Positions 28,607 through 37,919 of a stretch of 64,000 nucleotides of DNA are shown here, piece after piece; position 1 is the first letter of the stretch, and every line of letters begins with the position of its first letter. A program made the translations under genes and the position numbers. Location of the stretch: assembly GCF_021290385.1 (NCBI RefSeq), contig NZ_CP089928.1, positions 372,001 through 436,000 on the forward strand. The letters run 5' to 3'. The notes below the pieces were generated by a model. It had not been told where the DNA came from, made no database searches, and was given only the letters and a program-made list of their open reading frames with translations. Source of the stretch: Microbulbifer sp. YPW16 (GTDB lineage Bacteria > Pseudomonadota > Gammaproteobacteria > Pseudomonadales > Cellvibrionaceae).

Positions 28607-28626
28607 ATATATGGATTTCCATATAT
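28607..28626. promoter_or_regulatory. Inverted repeat upstream of arsR (candidate ArsR operator)
   Basis: Perfect inverted repeat with 9-bp arms (ATATATGGA / TCCATATAT) and a 2-bp spacer, overlapping a -10-like TATACT at 28624-28629 and lying 41 bp before the arsR start. ArsR repressors bind AT-rich dyads overlapping their own promoter, so autoregulation relieved by arsenite is likely. The site also lies in the modA upstream region. Confidence 0.65.
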
Positions 28627-28666
28627 ACTGCCCGGAGTTATTCAACATTACCCCGGGGACCCGGCC

Positions 28667-29011
28667 TTGAGCCCGTTGCAATTCTATAAGTGCCTTGCAG
28701 ATGGCACCCGCCTGCGTAGCCTGCTACTGATTGCCCGGGAGGGCGAACTCTGTGTATGCGAACTGGTGGAAGCCCTGGGCGATAGCCAGCCAAAAATATC
28801 GCGGCACCTCGCCCAGCTCCGTGAGTGCGGCCTGCTGAGCGACCGGCGCCAGGGGCAATGGGTATTCTACCGGCTTGCCCCGCAAATGCCGGAATGGGCC
28901 ACGGCTGTCCTGCAACATACTCTTGAGGGCGATGAGGCGTTGCTGAGTGAGCCGCTGCAGCGACTTGGGGGAATGGCGAACCGCCCCGAACGCTGTTCTA
29001 GCAACTGCTGA
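28667..29011 (+). CDS. arsR: Arsenical resistance operon repressor ArsR (SmtB/ArsR family)
   Basis: 114-residue winged-helix repressor. The arsenite-sensing [11 protein letters not shown] motif sits at the start of the recognition region (two cysteines; the third Cys of the plasmid R773 type is Val). The DNA-recognition helix [17 protein letters not shown] and wing [11 protein letters not shown] follow. The C-terminus ends RCSSNC, giving two more cysteines that might add a thiol ligand. I start at TTG 28667 (GGGGAC upstream); the frame runs farther up to 28412, but that part covers the operator and modA start and has no domain. It heads the arsR-gapdh-arsJ cassette. Confidence 0.9.
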   Translation: MSPLQFYKCLADGTRLRSLLLIAREGELCVCELVEALGDSQPKISRHLAQLRECGLLSDRRQGQWVFYRLAPQMPEWATAVLQHTLEGDEALLSEPLQRLGGMANRPERCSSNC

Positions 29012-29061
29012 GCGAGCTCCCGCCCGAACCCGACAAACCACTTTTCAGGGAGATTTCTGTA

Positions 29062-30066
29062 ATGGCAATCAGGATAGGTATCAATGGTCTCGGGCGGATC
29101 GGCCGCCTGTGCCTGCGCGCCGCATGGGACTGGCCGGAGTTCGAGTTTGTGCAGGTCAACGATCCGGGCGGCGATTCTGCCACGTTCGCGCACCTGCTGA
29201 ACTTCGATTCCGTACATGGCCAGTGGGAACATGAGGCCCAGGCCGGTGAAAATACCATCGTAATCGGCAATAAAAACCTGCGGTGCACAAATAACCGGGA
29301 GATTGGCGACACTGACTGGTCCGGCTGTGACCTTGTAATCGAGGCCAGCGGAAAGATGCGCAGCACAGACCTGCTGCAGGCCTATCTCGACCAGGGCGTG
29401 GCCCGGGTTGTAGTCAGCGCCCCGGTAAAGGATGCCGCCGTACTGAATGTGGTGATGGGTGTGAACCACAACCTGTTTGACCCGGATCAGCACAAAATCG
29501 TCACTGCCGCGTCGTGCACCACCAACTGCCTGGCACCGGTAGTCAAGGTACTGCACGAAAACCTCGGTATCCGCCATGGGTCCATGACTACCATCCACGA
29601 TATCACCAATACGCAAACCCTCCTCGATGCGCCCCACAAGGACCTGCGCCGGGCCCGCGCCTGCGGAATGAGCCTGATTCCCACCACCACTGGCTCAGCC
29701 ACTGCGATTACCGCAATTTTCCCCGAGCTGGAGGGCAAGCTGAACGGCCATGCGGTACGCGTACCACTGGCTAATGCCTCCCTGACCGATTGCGTGTTCG
29801 AAGTTGGGTCCGCCACTAGCGCTGAAGAGGTCAATGAACTGTTCCGGCAAGCTGCCGAAGGGCCCCTGCAGGGCATCCTCGGCTACGAGGAAAGACCACT
29901 GGTGTCCATCGATTACCGGACCGATCCGCGCTCCAGTATCGTCGATGCGCTCTCGACCATGGTGGTCAACGGTACCCATGTAAAGGTCTATGCCTGGTAC
30001 GACAACGAATGGGGCTACGCCAACCGCACCGTGGAACTGGCACGCATGGTCGGGGCCAGGCAGTAA
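29062..30066 (+). CDS. ArsJ-associated glyceraldehyde-3-phosphate dehydrogenase
   Basis: 334-residue type I GAPDH: NAD-binding [10 protein letters not shown] (6-15), catalytic ASCTTNC with C152, and substrate-binding [17 protein letters not shown]. In ars operons this paralogue uses arsenate in place of phosphate to make 1-arseno-3-phosphoglycerate, which ArsJ exports. The product is unstable outside and releases arsenate, giving net extrusion. The position between arsR and arsJ supports that role over central glycolysis. AGGGAGA precedes the ATG, 50 bp after arsR. Confidence 0.94.
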   Translation: MAIRIGINGLGRIGRLCLRAAWDWPEFEFVQVNDPGGDSATFAHLLNFDSVHGQWEHEAQAGENTIVIGNKNLRCTNNREIGDTDWSGCDLVIEASGKMRSTDLLQAYLDQGVARVVVSAPVKDAAVLNVVMGVNHNLFDPDQHKIVTAASCTTNCLAPVVKVLHENLGIRHGSMTTIHDITNTQTLLDAPHKDLRRARACGMSLIPTTTGSATAITAIFPELEGKLNGHAVRVPLANASLTDCVFEVGSATSAEEVNELFRQAAEGPLQGILGYEERPLVSIDYRTDPRSSIVDALSTMVVNGTHVKVYAWYDNEWGYANRTVELARMVGARQ

Positions 30067-30111
30067 GGCAACCCCTCTCACGGGCACGTATTGAGATAGG
30101 TCAACTTGTCG

Positions 30112-31347
30112 ATGTTTCAGCACCTTTCACCGGGAATCAGGCAGTACCTGGTAGTAACCGGGAATTACTGGGCGTTTACCCTTACTGATGGTGCCCTGCG
30201 CATGCTCGTGGTACTGCACTTTCACGAGCTGGGCTATTCGCCGCTGCAGATCGCGCTGTTGTTTTTGTTCTATGAATTCTTTGGTGTGGTCACCAACCTG
30301 CTGGGAGGTTGGCTGGGCGCCCGCGTAGGACTGAACCGCACCATGAATATCGGGCTTGGGCTACAGGTCGTAGCGCTTTCCATGCTACTGCTGCCATCGC
30401 CGATGCTGACCGTCCCGTGGGTAATGGCGGCGCAGGCCCTGTCAGGTATTGCCAAGGACCTCAACAAGATGAGTGCCAAGAGCGCCATCAAGTTACTGGT
30501 CCCGGGTGAAGCCCAGGGGACCCTGTATAAATGGGTGGCAATACTCACAGGCTCGAAGAACGCCCTCAAGGGTCTGGGCTTTTTCCTCGGGGCCCTGCTG
30601 CTGAGTGCAATCGGCTTTACCGCTGCCATTGGCGCAATGGCTCTGGCACTGTTCCTGGTCTGGCTCCTGAGTATCTGCCTGCTGAAGAAAGACCTGGGCC
30701 GGGCAAAACAGAAGGCAAAATTCCGGGATATCTTTTCCAAAAGCCGGGCAATCAACCTGTTGGCAGCTGCGCGGTTGTTCCTCTTTGGGGCCAGGGATGT
30801 CTGGTTTGTTATCGCCCTGCCCCTCTACCTGGGAATGGAATTCGGCTGGGACCACTGGCGTATCGGTAGCTTCCTGGCCATCTGGATCATAGGCTACGGC
30901 GTCATCCAGTCACTCGCCCCCAGGTTCACCGGTTCCGTCGCAACCAGTGGTTCCGCCAACCGGGCCGCGACCGGCTGGGCACTGTCACTGGCGCTTGTAA
31001 CCGCCGCCATCCCCATAGCGCTGCAGGCAGGGCTGCCGCCCCAGGCCAGCCTGCTGGGGGGACTCCTGTTGTTCGGGGCGCTGTTTGCCGTCAACTCGTC
31101 ACTGCACAGTTACCTGATTGTGCGCTATGCCCGCGAGGACGGCGTATCACTGGATGTGGGCTTTTACTATATGGCGAATGCCATGGGCCGCTTATTGGGG
31201 ACGGTGCTTTCCGGCTGGGTATTCCAGGTGGCAGGCCTGAACGCCTGCCTGTGGATCTCGGTCGGCTTTATCCTGCTGGCCGCGGCGTTTGTATGGCCAC
31301 TGCCGGCGGAAACGGCCAGGGCCAGCCATTCCGCCGGGAGCCTGTAG
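30112..31347 (+). CDS. arsJ: Organoarsenical (1-arseno-3-phosphoglycerate) efflux MFS permease ArsJ
   Basis: 411-residue major-facilitator protein with about 12 helices. The N-terminal NYWAFTLTDGALRMLVVLHF and NKMSAKSAIKLLVP stretches are typical of ArsJ. It exports the arsenic ester made by the adjacent GAPDH. A TTG at 30106 is a possible alternative start; I choose ATG 30112. The cassette has no arsC, arsB/acr3 or arsH inside the window, so this is a stand-alone arsenate extrusion route. It ends 23 bp before a convergent nuclease gene. Confidence 0.92.
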   Translation: MFQHLSPGIRQYLVVTGNYWAFTLTDGALRMLVVLHFHELGYSPLQIALLFLFYEFFGVVTNLLGGWLGARVGLNRTMNIGLGLQVVALSMLLLPSPMLTVPWVMAAQALSGIAKDLNKMSAKSAIKLLVPGEAQGTLYKWVAILTGSKNALKGLGFFLGALLLSAIGFTAAIGAMALALFLVWLLSICLLKKDLGRAKQKAKFRDIFSKSRAINLLAAARLFLFGARDVWFVIALPLYLGMEFGWDHWRIGSFLAIWIIGYGVIQSLAPRFTGSVATSGSANRAATGWALSLALVTAAIPIALQAGLPPQASLLGGLLLFGALFAVNSSLHSYLIVRYAREDGVSLDVGFYYMANAMGRLLGTVLSGWVFQVAGLNACLWISVGFILLAAAFVWPLPAETARASHSAGSL

Positions 31348-31370
31348 CGCCCAGTGCCGGCCCCCCGCCG

Positions 31371-32183
31371 CTACTGGCGCGCCGGCGCCAGCGCGTTATT
31401 CAACAATGCCGCCAGCCTTACCCCGGCCTGTTGCAAGCGCCTTTCGATAATCGGCCGGTTGCGCAGGTAGTAGTCTTCACCAAGTACCCGGCTCTCTGTA
31501 TACGCATACTCATGCACCAACTGGTGGGACTCTGCGGCCCAGTCCTCCGGCGTGCCCCGGCGCCATGCATCTAACGGCCTTTTCCCCAGCCCGGCGGCCT
31601 GCTTTTCCGCGTATGCCTGCCAGTCCGTCAGGAAGCCCCCCGGCAGGAAAACATCCCACAGCGCATGGAGGTTGGTGCCAAACCCGAAAAATTCCACCTC
31701 CACATCATTGCCCCCGCGGTCTGTGGCCAGTCCGGTGTGGAGGGGCTGGTGCAGGTCACCGACGAAATGGACAATAAACAGCAGGGCCTCCGCCCGCTCT
31801 CGCTGTGGTGCATCAGGATCAGCCAGGATTTGCCGGAACTTTGCAATGGCCTCCAGGATGCATCCCTGCTCCGGGCAATCCCGGCCCGGCTGGTATCCAG
31901 GCCAGTGACGCGGGAGACTGATGTAATGCAGGGGGGCAGCCCAGTCGTACTGCCCATCACCACGGATCCGATCCGCCCAGGTCGCAGCCTCGGCCAGGCT
32001 CCCCTCTCCCTTTACGTCCAGCAGTTCCTGAACCGGTTCCTGCACTGAAGAATCAAGTAGCCTCCAGGCGATCTCCCCGGTTACCCGATGACCGTCCTCC
32101 CCCCAGCCCCAGGCCGTGGCGGAAAAGCAATTCAATATCAATGCAACCAGCAATGCAGTCACTGCGGTACTGCTATTCACCAT
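31371..32183 (-). CDS. S1/P1-family zinc nuclease, secreted
   Basis: 270-residue S1/P1 nuclease cleaving single-stranded DNA/RNA, with 3'-nucleotidase activity in studied members. Signal peptide to about residue 24-26 (NCFSATA/WG). Zn ligands are visible in order: W27 and H32 (WGEDGH), Asp in TWADRIR, His in PLHYIS, HFVGDLHQPLH (His, Asp, His), and NLHALWD (His, Asp). ATG 32183, with AAAGGA, is preferred to 32225. The mature protein is likely periplasmic or exported by the T2SS encoded downstream; phosphate or nucleotide scavenging is a reasonable but unproven role. Confidence 0.93.
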   Translation of the reverse strand: MVNSSTAVTALLVALILNCFSATAWGWGEDGHRVTGEIAWRLLDSSVQEPVQELLDVKGEGSLAEAATWADRIRGDGQYDWAAPLHYISLPRHWPGYQPGRDCPEQGCILEAIAKFRQILADPDAPQRERAEALLFIVHFVGDLHQPLHTGLATDRGGNDVEVEFFGFGTNLHALWDVFLPGGFLTDWQAYAEKQAAGLGKRPLDAWRRGTPEDWAAESHQLVHEYAYTESRVLGEDYYLRNRPIIERRLQQAGVRLAALLNNALAPARQ

Positions 32184-32442
32184 GTTCAAAGTCCTTTGAT
32201 TATTTGAGTGCCCGAGGATAACCACCTGTCATGACAGTTTGTAATCAGTAACAAAAATATAACCGCACGGAGATAAACCGGAAACCTCACCGTCACAGCA
32301 GGTTAAAGCAAGGCTGTTACAAAGTGTCCGCGCGACCGGGCTCGCGTAAACAACAAAAAACAGTCTCTGGCGGGCATGCTGCAACGCGGCAATTCCCAGG
32401 GGCAGGAATCTCAACCACCCTTCCAGGGAGCAGGAGTATTCA

Positions 32443-35400
32443 ATGAAACGAATTAATTTTACCCGCGCACTGCTGTCAGCAGCAGTGTCGGCTTCCATCA
32501 GCTGCGCACCGGGCGTCATGGCCCAGGAAACGAGTGCCGGCATTCGGGGACAGCTGACCGGACTCGACGGGCAGCCGCTGGATAACGCTACTGTGACCGT
32601 AGTGCATACCCCGTCAAACAGTCGCCGGGAGATCACCAGCGGCGAATCTGGGCGCTTTAACCTGGACGGGCTCCGGGTAGGCGGCCCTTACCGGGTGATC
32701 ATCGATGCCCCCGAGGGGCGGCGGGTAGTCGACGGGGTTTATCTCTCACTGGGTGACACCCTGCCGCTGAACCTGAGCCTGGCGCCGGAGGCGATGGAAG
32801 AAATCAGTGTGGTGGCCAATGTCCAGGACCCTACTGCCACTGCGGTAGGGCCCTCCTCGCACTTCAGTCTTGACGACCTGGAAAGTGCCCCGGCGATTAA
32901 CAGGGACCTGAAAGACCTGGTACGGCTGGACCCGCGATTGTACGTCGATGAGGCCTTTAACGATTCAGTACAATGTGCCGGCGCCAACCCGCGCTTCAAC
33001 AGCCTTACTGTCGACGGCGTGCGGATGAATGATAATTTCGGCCTGAACAGCAATGGCTACCCTACCGAGCGGATGCCTTTCTCCTACGATGCCATCCAGC
33101 AAGTGGCCGTGGAGCTCGCCCCGTTCGATGTCCAGTACGGCGGTTTCAGCGCCTGCAACATCAATGCAGTTACCAAATCCGGGGACAACCAGTGGCACGG
33201 GTCGGTGTTTTACGATTACACCGATGACGGCATGCGCGGAGACCAACTGGAGGGCGACGATATCAATATTGCCCCGTTCGATGAGCAGCGCTACAGCACC
33301 ACCCTGGGCGGCCCGATTATCCAGGACAAGCTCTTCTTCTTCGCCGCCTATGAAAAGCTTGACGGCGTGGCGACTTTCGATCGGGGCCCGGCCGGCAGTA
33401 ACACTGCCACCCCGGTCCAGGGTGTCTCGCAGGCACAGCTGGAGGAAATCCTGCGTATCTCCCGTGATATTTACGGCTATGACCCGGGTGGGCTCCCATC
33501 CAGCCTCCCGGAAGAGGATGAGAAACTGCTGGTCAAGTTTGACTGGAATATCACCGATACCCAGCGGGCAGCCTTTACCTACAATTACAATGATGGCTTC
33601 AGCATTGCCCAGTCCGACGGCGACCCGGATGAACTGGAGCTTTCCAACCACTACTACGAGCGCGGCGCAGAGCTCAATGCTTACGTGGGACAGCTGTATT
33701 CCGACTGGAGTGACATCTTTTCAACCGAGGTCAAGATCGGCTACTCGGAACTGGACAACCGCCAGCTCTCGCTGGGAGGCACCGAGTTTGGGGAGGTGCA
33801 GATTCGCACCGAAAACGATGACGACGGTGATGGCAATGCGTCCCGGGCGACCGTTTATCTCGGCGCTGACGATTCCCGCCATGCGAACAAGTTGAGCTAT
33901 GAAAGCCTCAGCCTGAAGCTCGCCGGCAACCTGCAGCTGGGTGAGCACCGCCTCTACGGTGGCTATGAGCGCGAGACGTTCGATGTCTTCAATATGTTTG
34001 TCCAGGAAGCCGAAGGCGAGTACCGCTTTGGCAGTATCGCGGAATTTGCCGCAGGTACCCCTTCCGTCCTGATTTACGAGAATGCCAGCGGGAGCAATAA
34101 TCCCCAGGACGCTGCGGCCGAATTCAGCTATGCCATCGACACCTTCTACCTGCAGGACGAGTTCACCTTTGCCAGTGTCGACCTGACCCTGGTGGGTGGC
34201 TTCCGCTACGACCGCTATAGCAGTGATGAGCGGCCGGTAGACAATGGCGATATCGTTTCAGCTTACGGCTTCTCCAACCGGGCCAACCTCGATGGCAAGG
34301 ACCTGCTGCAGCCACGTATCGGCTTCAACTGGAGCCTGGCCGACAGCGCTGAGATTCACGGTGGTATCGGCCTCTATTCCGGCGGCAATCCCAATGTCTG
34401 GATTTCCAACAACTATTCCAACGACGGCGTTACCCAGATAGAGACTTCACTCGCCGATTTCAGCCAGCAGAGCCTGTTCGACCTGGCCTGGACCGGCTCC
34501 GGCCAGCCGATCTACGACGTGCCGGCGGAACTCTATGACGCGGTCGCCAGCGGCGAAGGTGACAATGGCGGAGTCAACCTGCTGGACCCGGATTTCGAAG
34601 TGCCCTCGGTCTGGAAATATGCAATCGGTGGCAGCTACGAATTTGGCGACGGCTACCTGGCATCAGCCGACCTGCTTTACAGTGACTACCAGGATGCGGC
34701 AATCGTACGCGATATCTCCCGCGTCCAGGTGGGCACAGCCATCGACGGCCGCCCCATTTATGGAAGCGACACGGGGCGTTCGCAGGACTTCATGCTGACC
34801 AACGCCCGGGGCGATAGCGGCTACTCAACCGTAGTCTCCCTGGGGCTGAGCAAGTCCTTCGAGTCCGGCTTGAGCGCTGCTGTGGGCTACGCCTACACCG
34901 AGGCAGAGGATGTCAATCCCATGACCAGCTCGGTCGCGTTTTCAAACTACGTGAATATTGCCACCGCCGACCCTGAGAACCCGGGTACCGCGACATCCAA
35001 CTATGTCGTACCCCATCGGTTCACCCTGAAGCTGGACTACGCACAGGAGTTTTTCGCCGGCCTGGAGACCCGCATCACCCTGTTCGGCTCCGCCAACGAG
35101 GGGCGCCCCTACACCTACACCTTCGATGACGGCTTCAAGTTCGGTGACTCTACCGGCTTTATCTCGCGGCACCTGCTCTATGTCCCCAGTGGTCCGGACG
35201 ACCAGAATGTCGTCTTTGCGGAAGGTTTCGACACGGATGCTTTTTTTGCTTTCCTGGACAGTGAGGAGCTGGACCGGGGTGGGATAGCGGAGCGCAATGA
35301 ACTCAGCAGCGACTGGTGGACCAAGTTCGACCTGAAGATCAACCAGGAACTGCCGGGCTTCCGGGCCGATGATCGCGCCAACGCCTACTTTGTGGTGGAG

Positions 35401-35598
35401 AACCTGGGCAACCTGCTGAACGATGAGTGGGGGGTAATGTACGAGGGCGGCTTCCCCCGTTACCAGGCGGCGGTCAGTGCCGGCGTGGACGAACAGGGAC
35501 GCTATGTCTTCGAGGAGTTCCTGGATCCGGCGGGCCAGACCCGGGTGGCAGATGCCTCCCTCTGGCGCGCGCGGCTGGGCATTCGCTACCAGTTCTGA
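32443..35598 (+). CDS. Large TonB-dependent receptor with N-terminal carboxypeptidase-regulatory-like domain (Oar-like)
   Basis: 1051 residues: signal peptide (1-27, ending PGVMAQ) and an Ig-like CarboxypepD_reg domain (about 30-115, IRGQLTGLDGQPLDNATVTV to LNLSLAP). A plug follows (about 125-245), with DPRLYVDEAF, FNSLTVDGVRMNDNFGL, and FDVQYGGFSACNINAVTKSG. A long barrel ends RLGIRYQF with terminal Phe. Two cysteines in the plug (VQCAG and SACNI) may pair. Members called Oar-like occur in Xanthomonas, Myxococcus and marine gammaproteobacteria; substrates are large or unknown. Promoter not resolved in the 217-bp upstream gap. It stands alone. Confidence 0.93.
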   Translation: MKRINFTRALLSAAVSASISCAPGVMAQETSAGIRGQLTGLDGQPLDNATVTVVHTPSNSRREITSGESGRFNLDGLRVGGPYRVIIDAPEGRRVVDGVYLSLGDTLPLNLSLAPEAMEEISVVANVQDPTATAVGPSSHFSLDDLESAPAINRDLKDLVRLDPRLYVDEAFNDSVQCAGANPRFNSLTVDGVRMNDNFGLNSNGYPTERMPFSYDAIQQVAVELAPFDVQYGGFSACNINAVTKSGDNQWHGSVFYDYTDDGMRGDQLEGDDINIAPFDEQRYSTTLGGPIIQDKLFFFAAYEKLDGVATFDRGPAGSNTATPVQGVSQAQLEEILRISRDIYGYDPGGLPSSLPEEDEKLLVKFDWNITDTQRAAFTYNYNDGFSIAQSDGDPDELELSNHYYERGAELNAYVGQLYSDWSDIFSTEVKIGYSELDNRQLSLGGTEFGEVQIRTENDDDGDGNASRATVYLGADDSRHANKLSYESLSLKLAGNLQLGEHRLYGGYERETFDVFNMFVQEAEGEYRFGSIAEFAAGTPSVLIYENASGSNNPQDAAAEFSYAIDTFYLQDEFTFASVDLTLVGGFRYDRYSSDERPVDNGDIVSAYGFSNRANLDGKDLLQPRIGFNWSLADSAEIHGGIGLYSGGNPNVWISNNYSNDGVTQIETSLADFSQQSLFDLAWTGSGQPIYDVPAELYDAVASGEGDNGGVNLLDPDFEVPSVWKYAIGGSYEFGDGYLASADLLYSDYQDAAIVRDISRVQVGTAIDGRPIYGSDTGRSQDFMLTNARGDSGYSTVVSLGLSKSFESGLSAAVGYAYTEAEDVNPMTSSVAFSNYVNIATADPENPGTATSNYVVPHRFTLKLDYAQEFFAGLETRITLFGSANEGRPYTYTFDDGFKFGDSTGFISRHLLYVPSGPDDQNVVFAEGFDTDAFFAFLDSEELDRGGIAERNELSSDWWTKFDLKINQELPGFRADDRANAYFVVENLGNLLNDEWGVMYEGGFPRYQAAVSAGVDEQGRYVFEEFLDPAGQTRVADASLWRARLGIRYQF

Positions 35599-35617
35599 TG
35601 TAACGACGTAGCCCTCA

Positions 35618-35642
35618 ACCCGGGGCCAGCAAGGCCCCGGGT
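35618..35642. terminator. Hairpin between convergent TonB receptor and sensor kinase genes
   Basis: 10-bp perfect stem (35618-35627 with 35633-35642, loop AGCAA) in the 60-bp gap between two convergent genes. No T run is seen on either strand, so I treat it as a possible bidirectional terminator or mRNA-end hairpin. Confidence 0.45.
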
Positions 35643-35658
35643 ACCTGGCTCAGCTTAC

Positions 35659-37866
35659 TCAGGCGTCGCCCAGCCAGCGTTCCAGGGTTTCCTGCAGGGA
35701 TTCCTTGTTCAGCGGCTTGGTCAGGTAGTCGTCCATGCCTGCGGCCAGGCAGCGACCCTCGAACTGCTCTTCGGTGGTACTGGTCAGGGCAACAATGGGC
35801 ATCCGGTCATCCGGCGAGTGCTCCGACTCCCAGTGGCGCAGCCGATCGATGATCTCCGCACTGTGGTCGGTATTCTGCTGGCAGTCCACCAGTAGCAGGT
35901 CGTAACTCTTATCCCCCAGCCGTTCCAGCGCCTCTTCCACTGCCGCAGCCACATCCACCTGGTACCCGAGTGCGCTCAGCATTTCCTCAGTCACCCCCTG
36001 GTGCTGGCGGGACTCTTCGATCAGCAACAGCGACCGCTGGCGGGGGTGGGCACTGATGGTGGAAACGATACGCCGGCTGGCCTTCTTCACCCCACCAAAC
36101 AGCCGTTCGATCAGGGCATCATGCAGTTCCTTTCGGGTGACCGGCCGCCGGATGTACTTGGCTTCGGGCAACGCCTGCATCAGCGGAGCGAAATCGACCT
36201 TGTGTCCCGGCGCCCCCAGGCACACGACTTTAGATTGAGTCCCATCGCCATTCAGGCTGTTGAAAAACTCCGAGACCTCCACCAGCATCTGCCGGGCCCC
36301 CATGGCTGGCACCATGATCAGGAGTTGCTGCCGCTCCACTGCCCGCTGTAATTGCAGCACGGTCTCGCTGTTGGACCTGGACCACTTGCCGCAATCCACT
36401 TCCATGCCAAAAGACCGCAGCTGTTGCACCAGGCCGGAAACAAACAGGCCGCCCTCGTGCAGCACCAGCACTTCGCTGTCCTGCAGGCGACGATCGGGAG
36501 TCAGGTAGACCCTCTGGTTAGGCTCCATCGCAAGTTTGACCACCACTTCATAGCGGTTGCCCTCGGGCGTGGAGTTCACCTGCAGGTAGCCTCCCATTGC
36601 CTCGGCCAGTCCCTTGGCGATTGAGAGCCCCAGCCCGCTGGTCACCTGGTTGGTGTCGAGGCGGGCAAAAGCGCCGAACAGCTCGCTTTCGTCAGGCAGG
36701 ATCTCTCCCCGGCCATCGTCATTGAGGTGGATGGTAAGCTGGCCCTCGAAACTGGTAATCGGGGCAAAATTCACCTGGCCCCAGAGCTCGCCGGCCTGGG
36801 CCACCGCAGTGGCGGAGTCAACCAGGTTTCGGATCAGTTGTGCGGTTTTGCGGTTGTCGCCGGTCACCATCACCGGGAGGTTGTCGTCAATCTGGAAGTT
36901 GAACTCCAGGTTCTGGCGATGAGCGGCCCGGGCGGCAAATTTGAAGGACTTTTCAATCGTCTTGACCAGGTTGAAAGGACCCTGGCGCAGCCGTATATCC
37001 TTGCGCGCGACACGCGTGAAAAGGCCGACGTTATCCACCAGCTTCAGCTGCTGGCTGCCGGCGTTCTTGGCCAGCCTTACCCATTCCCGCTGGCGCTCGC
37101 TGAGGTCGTCTGCCTCGAGAAGCGCCAGTGCGCCGAGCGAATCGGACAGCTGGCTGCGGAATTCCTGGCCGATATTGGCGACAAACTCGTTGGTAAGCTC
37201 AACCGCTGCCTCAGAGTGCTTGCGCGCGGCCGCCAGGTTGCTCGCCCGCTGCTGCAGTTCCTGCATTGCCGACAGGCGGTCCCAGTAATTCTGCGATTCC
37301 CTCCGCGCCTGGTGAGCGGTCAACCAGATAAAGGCAAAGGTCAGGGCACCATAGATGGTGCCCAGGATATCGGCGGACAGGATCGCCTTGACCGCGGCTG
37401 GAACCAGGCACGCGGAGACGAACCAGATAAGGAAGCGGTGGTATGGGGCAAAGACCGAGGCCACACTGGAGCAGAAAACCACCGTGTAGAGCCAGAGGAA
37501 ATGGGTCACCGGGGCGAAGCCCAGTAACCACTCGTGGAACAGCAGGATTACCCCCCACCAGGCCGCCCCGAGGGTGGAAACGAAGAAGTACCGTCGGCGC
37601 CAGCGCACCGGGCCGGTGGCATAGAGGTGGCTGAAGCGGAATACATAGTAGCCCCGCACCAGTGTCAGCAGCACCAGCACCACACCCAGTACCAGCAACA
37701 AGCGTGGAGCCTGCAGGCGCAGGTCGCCCATGGCGGCGGCGATCGCAAAAGCCAGCAGGGTCAGCAGCATACCCCGGCGGCTGTATTTGGCGATCCGGGT
37801 ATCAGTGGCCCGGCAGACTCGCCGATCTTTCTGTACCTTGAGTTCTGGGCGGTCAAATATTGGCAT
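35659..37866 (-). CDS. Degenerate hybrid sensor histidine kinase/response regulator lacking the H-box histidine
   Basis: 735 residues: about six membrane helices (20-190), a DHp-like helical region, an HATPase domain, a pseudo-receiver, and a C-terminal receiver. The H-box reads NEFVANIGQEFRSQL where hybrid kinases have NMSHEIRTP: the phosphorylatable His is Q234 and the Pro is Gln. The N-box has Ser where the Mg-binding Asn should be (NLVDSA), while DDGRGE and GLGLSIAKG survive. The terminal receiver keeps the phospho-acceptor D661 (LLLVD), Thr (ALTST) and K717 (LTKPL), but its acid pair is EE. I start at ATG 37866 (GGAAGG upstream). Domain order resembles BarA/GacS-type hybrids. Autophosphorylation looks impossible; it may act as a phosphatase, scaffold or pseudokinase. 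Confidence 0.88.
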   Translation of the reverse strand: MPIFDRPELKVQKDRRVCRATDTRIAKYSRRGMLLTLLAFAIAAAMGDLRLQAPRLLLVLGVVLVLLTLVRGYYVFRFSHLYATGPVRWRRRYFFVSTLGAAWWGVILLFHEWLLGFAPVTHFLWLYTVVFCSSVASVFAPYHRFLIWFVSACLVPAAVKAILSADILGTIYGALTFAFIWLTAHQARRESQNYWDRLSAMQELQQRASNLAAARKHSEAAVELTNEFVANIGQEFRSQLSDSLGALALLEADDLSERQREWVRLAKNAGSQQLKLVDNVGLFTRVARKDIRLRQGPFNLVKTIEKSFKFAARAAHRQNLEFNFQIDDNLPVMVTGDNRKTAQLIRNLVDSATAVAQAGELWGQVNFAPITSFEGQLTIHLNDDGRGEILPDESELFGAFARLDTNQVTSGLGLSIAKGLAEAMGGYLQVNSTPEGNRYEVVVKLAMEPNQRVYLTPDRRLQDSEVLVLHEGGLFVSGLVQQLRSFGMEVDCGKWSRSNSETVLQLQRAVERQQLLIMVPAMGARQMLVEVSEFFNSLNGDGTQSKVVCLGAPGHKVDFAPLMQALPEAKYIRRPVTRKELHDALIERLFGGVKKASRRIVSTISAHPRQRSLLLIEESRQHQGVTEEMLSALGYQVDVAAAVEEALERLGDKSYDLLLVDCQQNTDHSAEIIDRLRHWESEHSPDDRMPIVALTSTTEEQFEGRCLAAGMDDYLTKPLNKESLQETLERWLGDA

Positions 37867-37919
37867 TATGCCCTTCCCTGAATAGGCCCGGCGGCCCGAA
37901 TGCATGCATCGGGTAATCC

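Noticed and set aside
29062-30066. Central glycolytic GAPDH
   Set aside because: Sequence would allow it, but the setting between arsR and arsJ points to the arsenate-specific paralogue.
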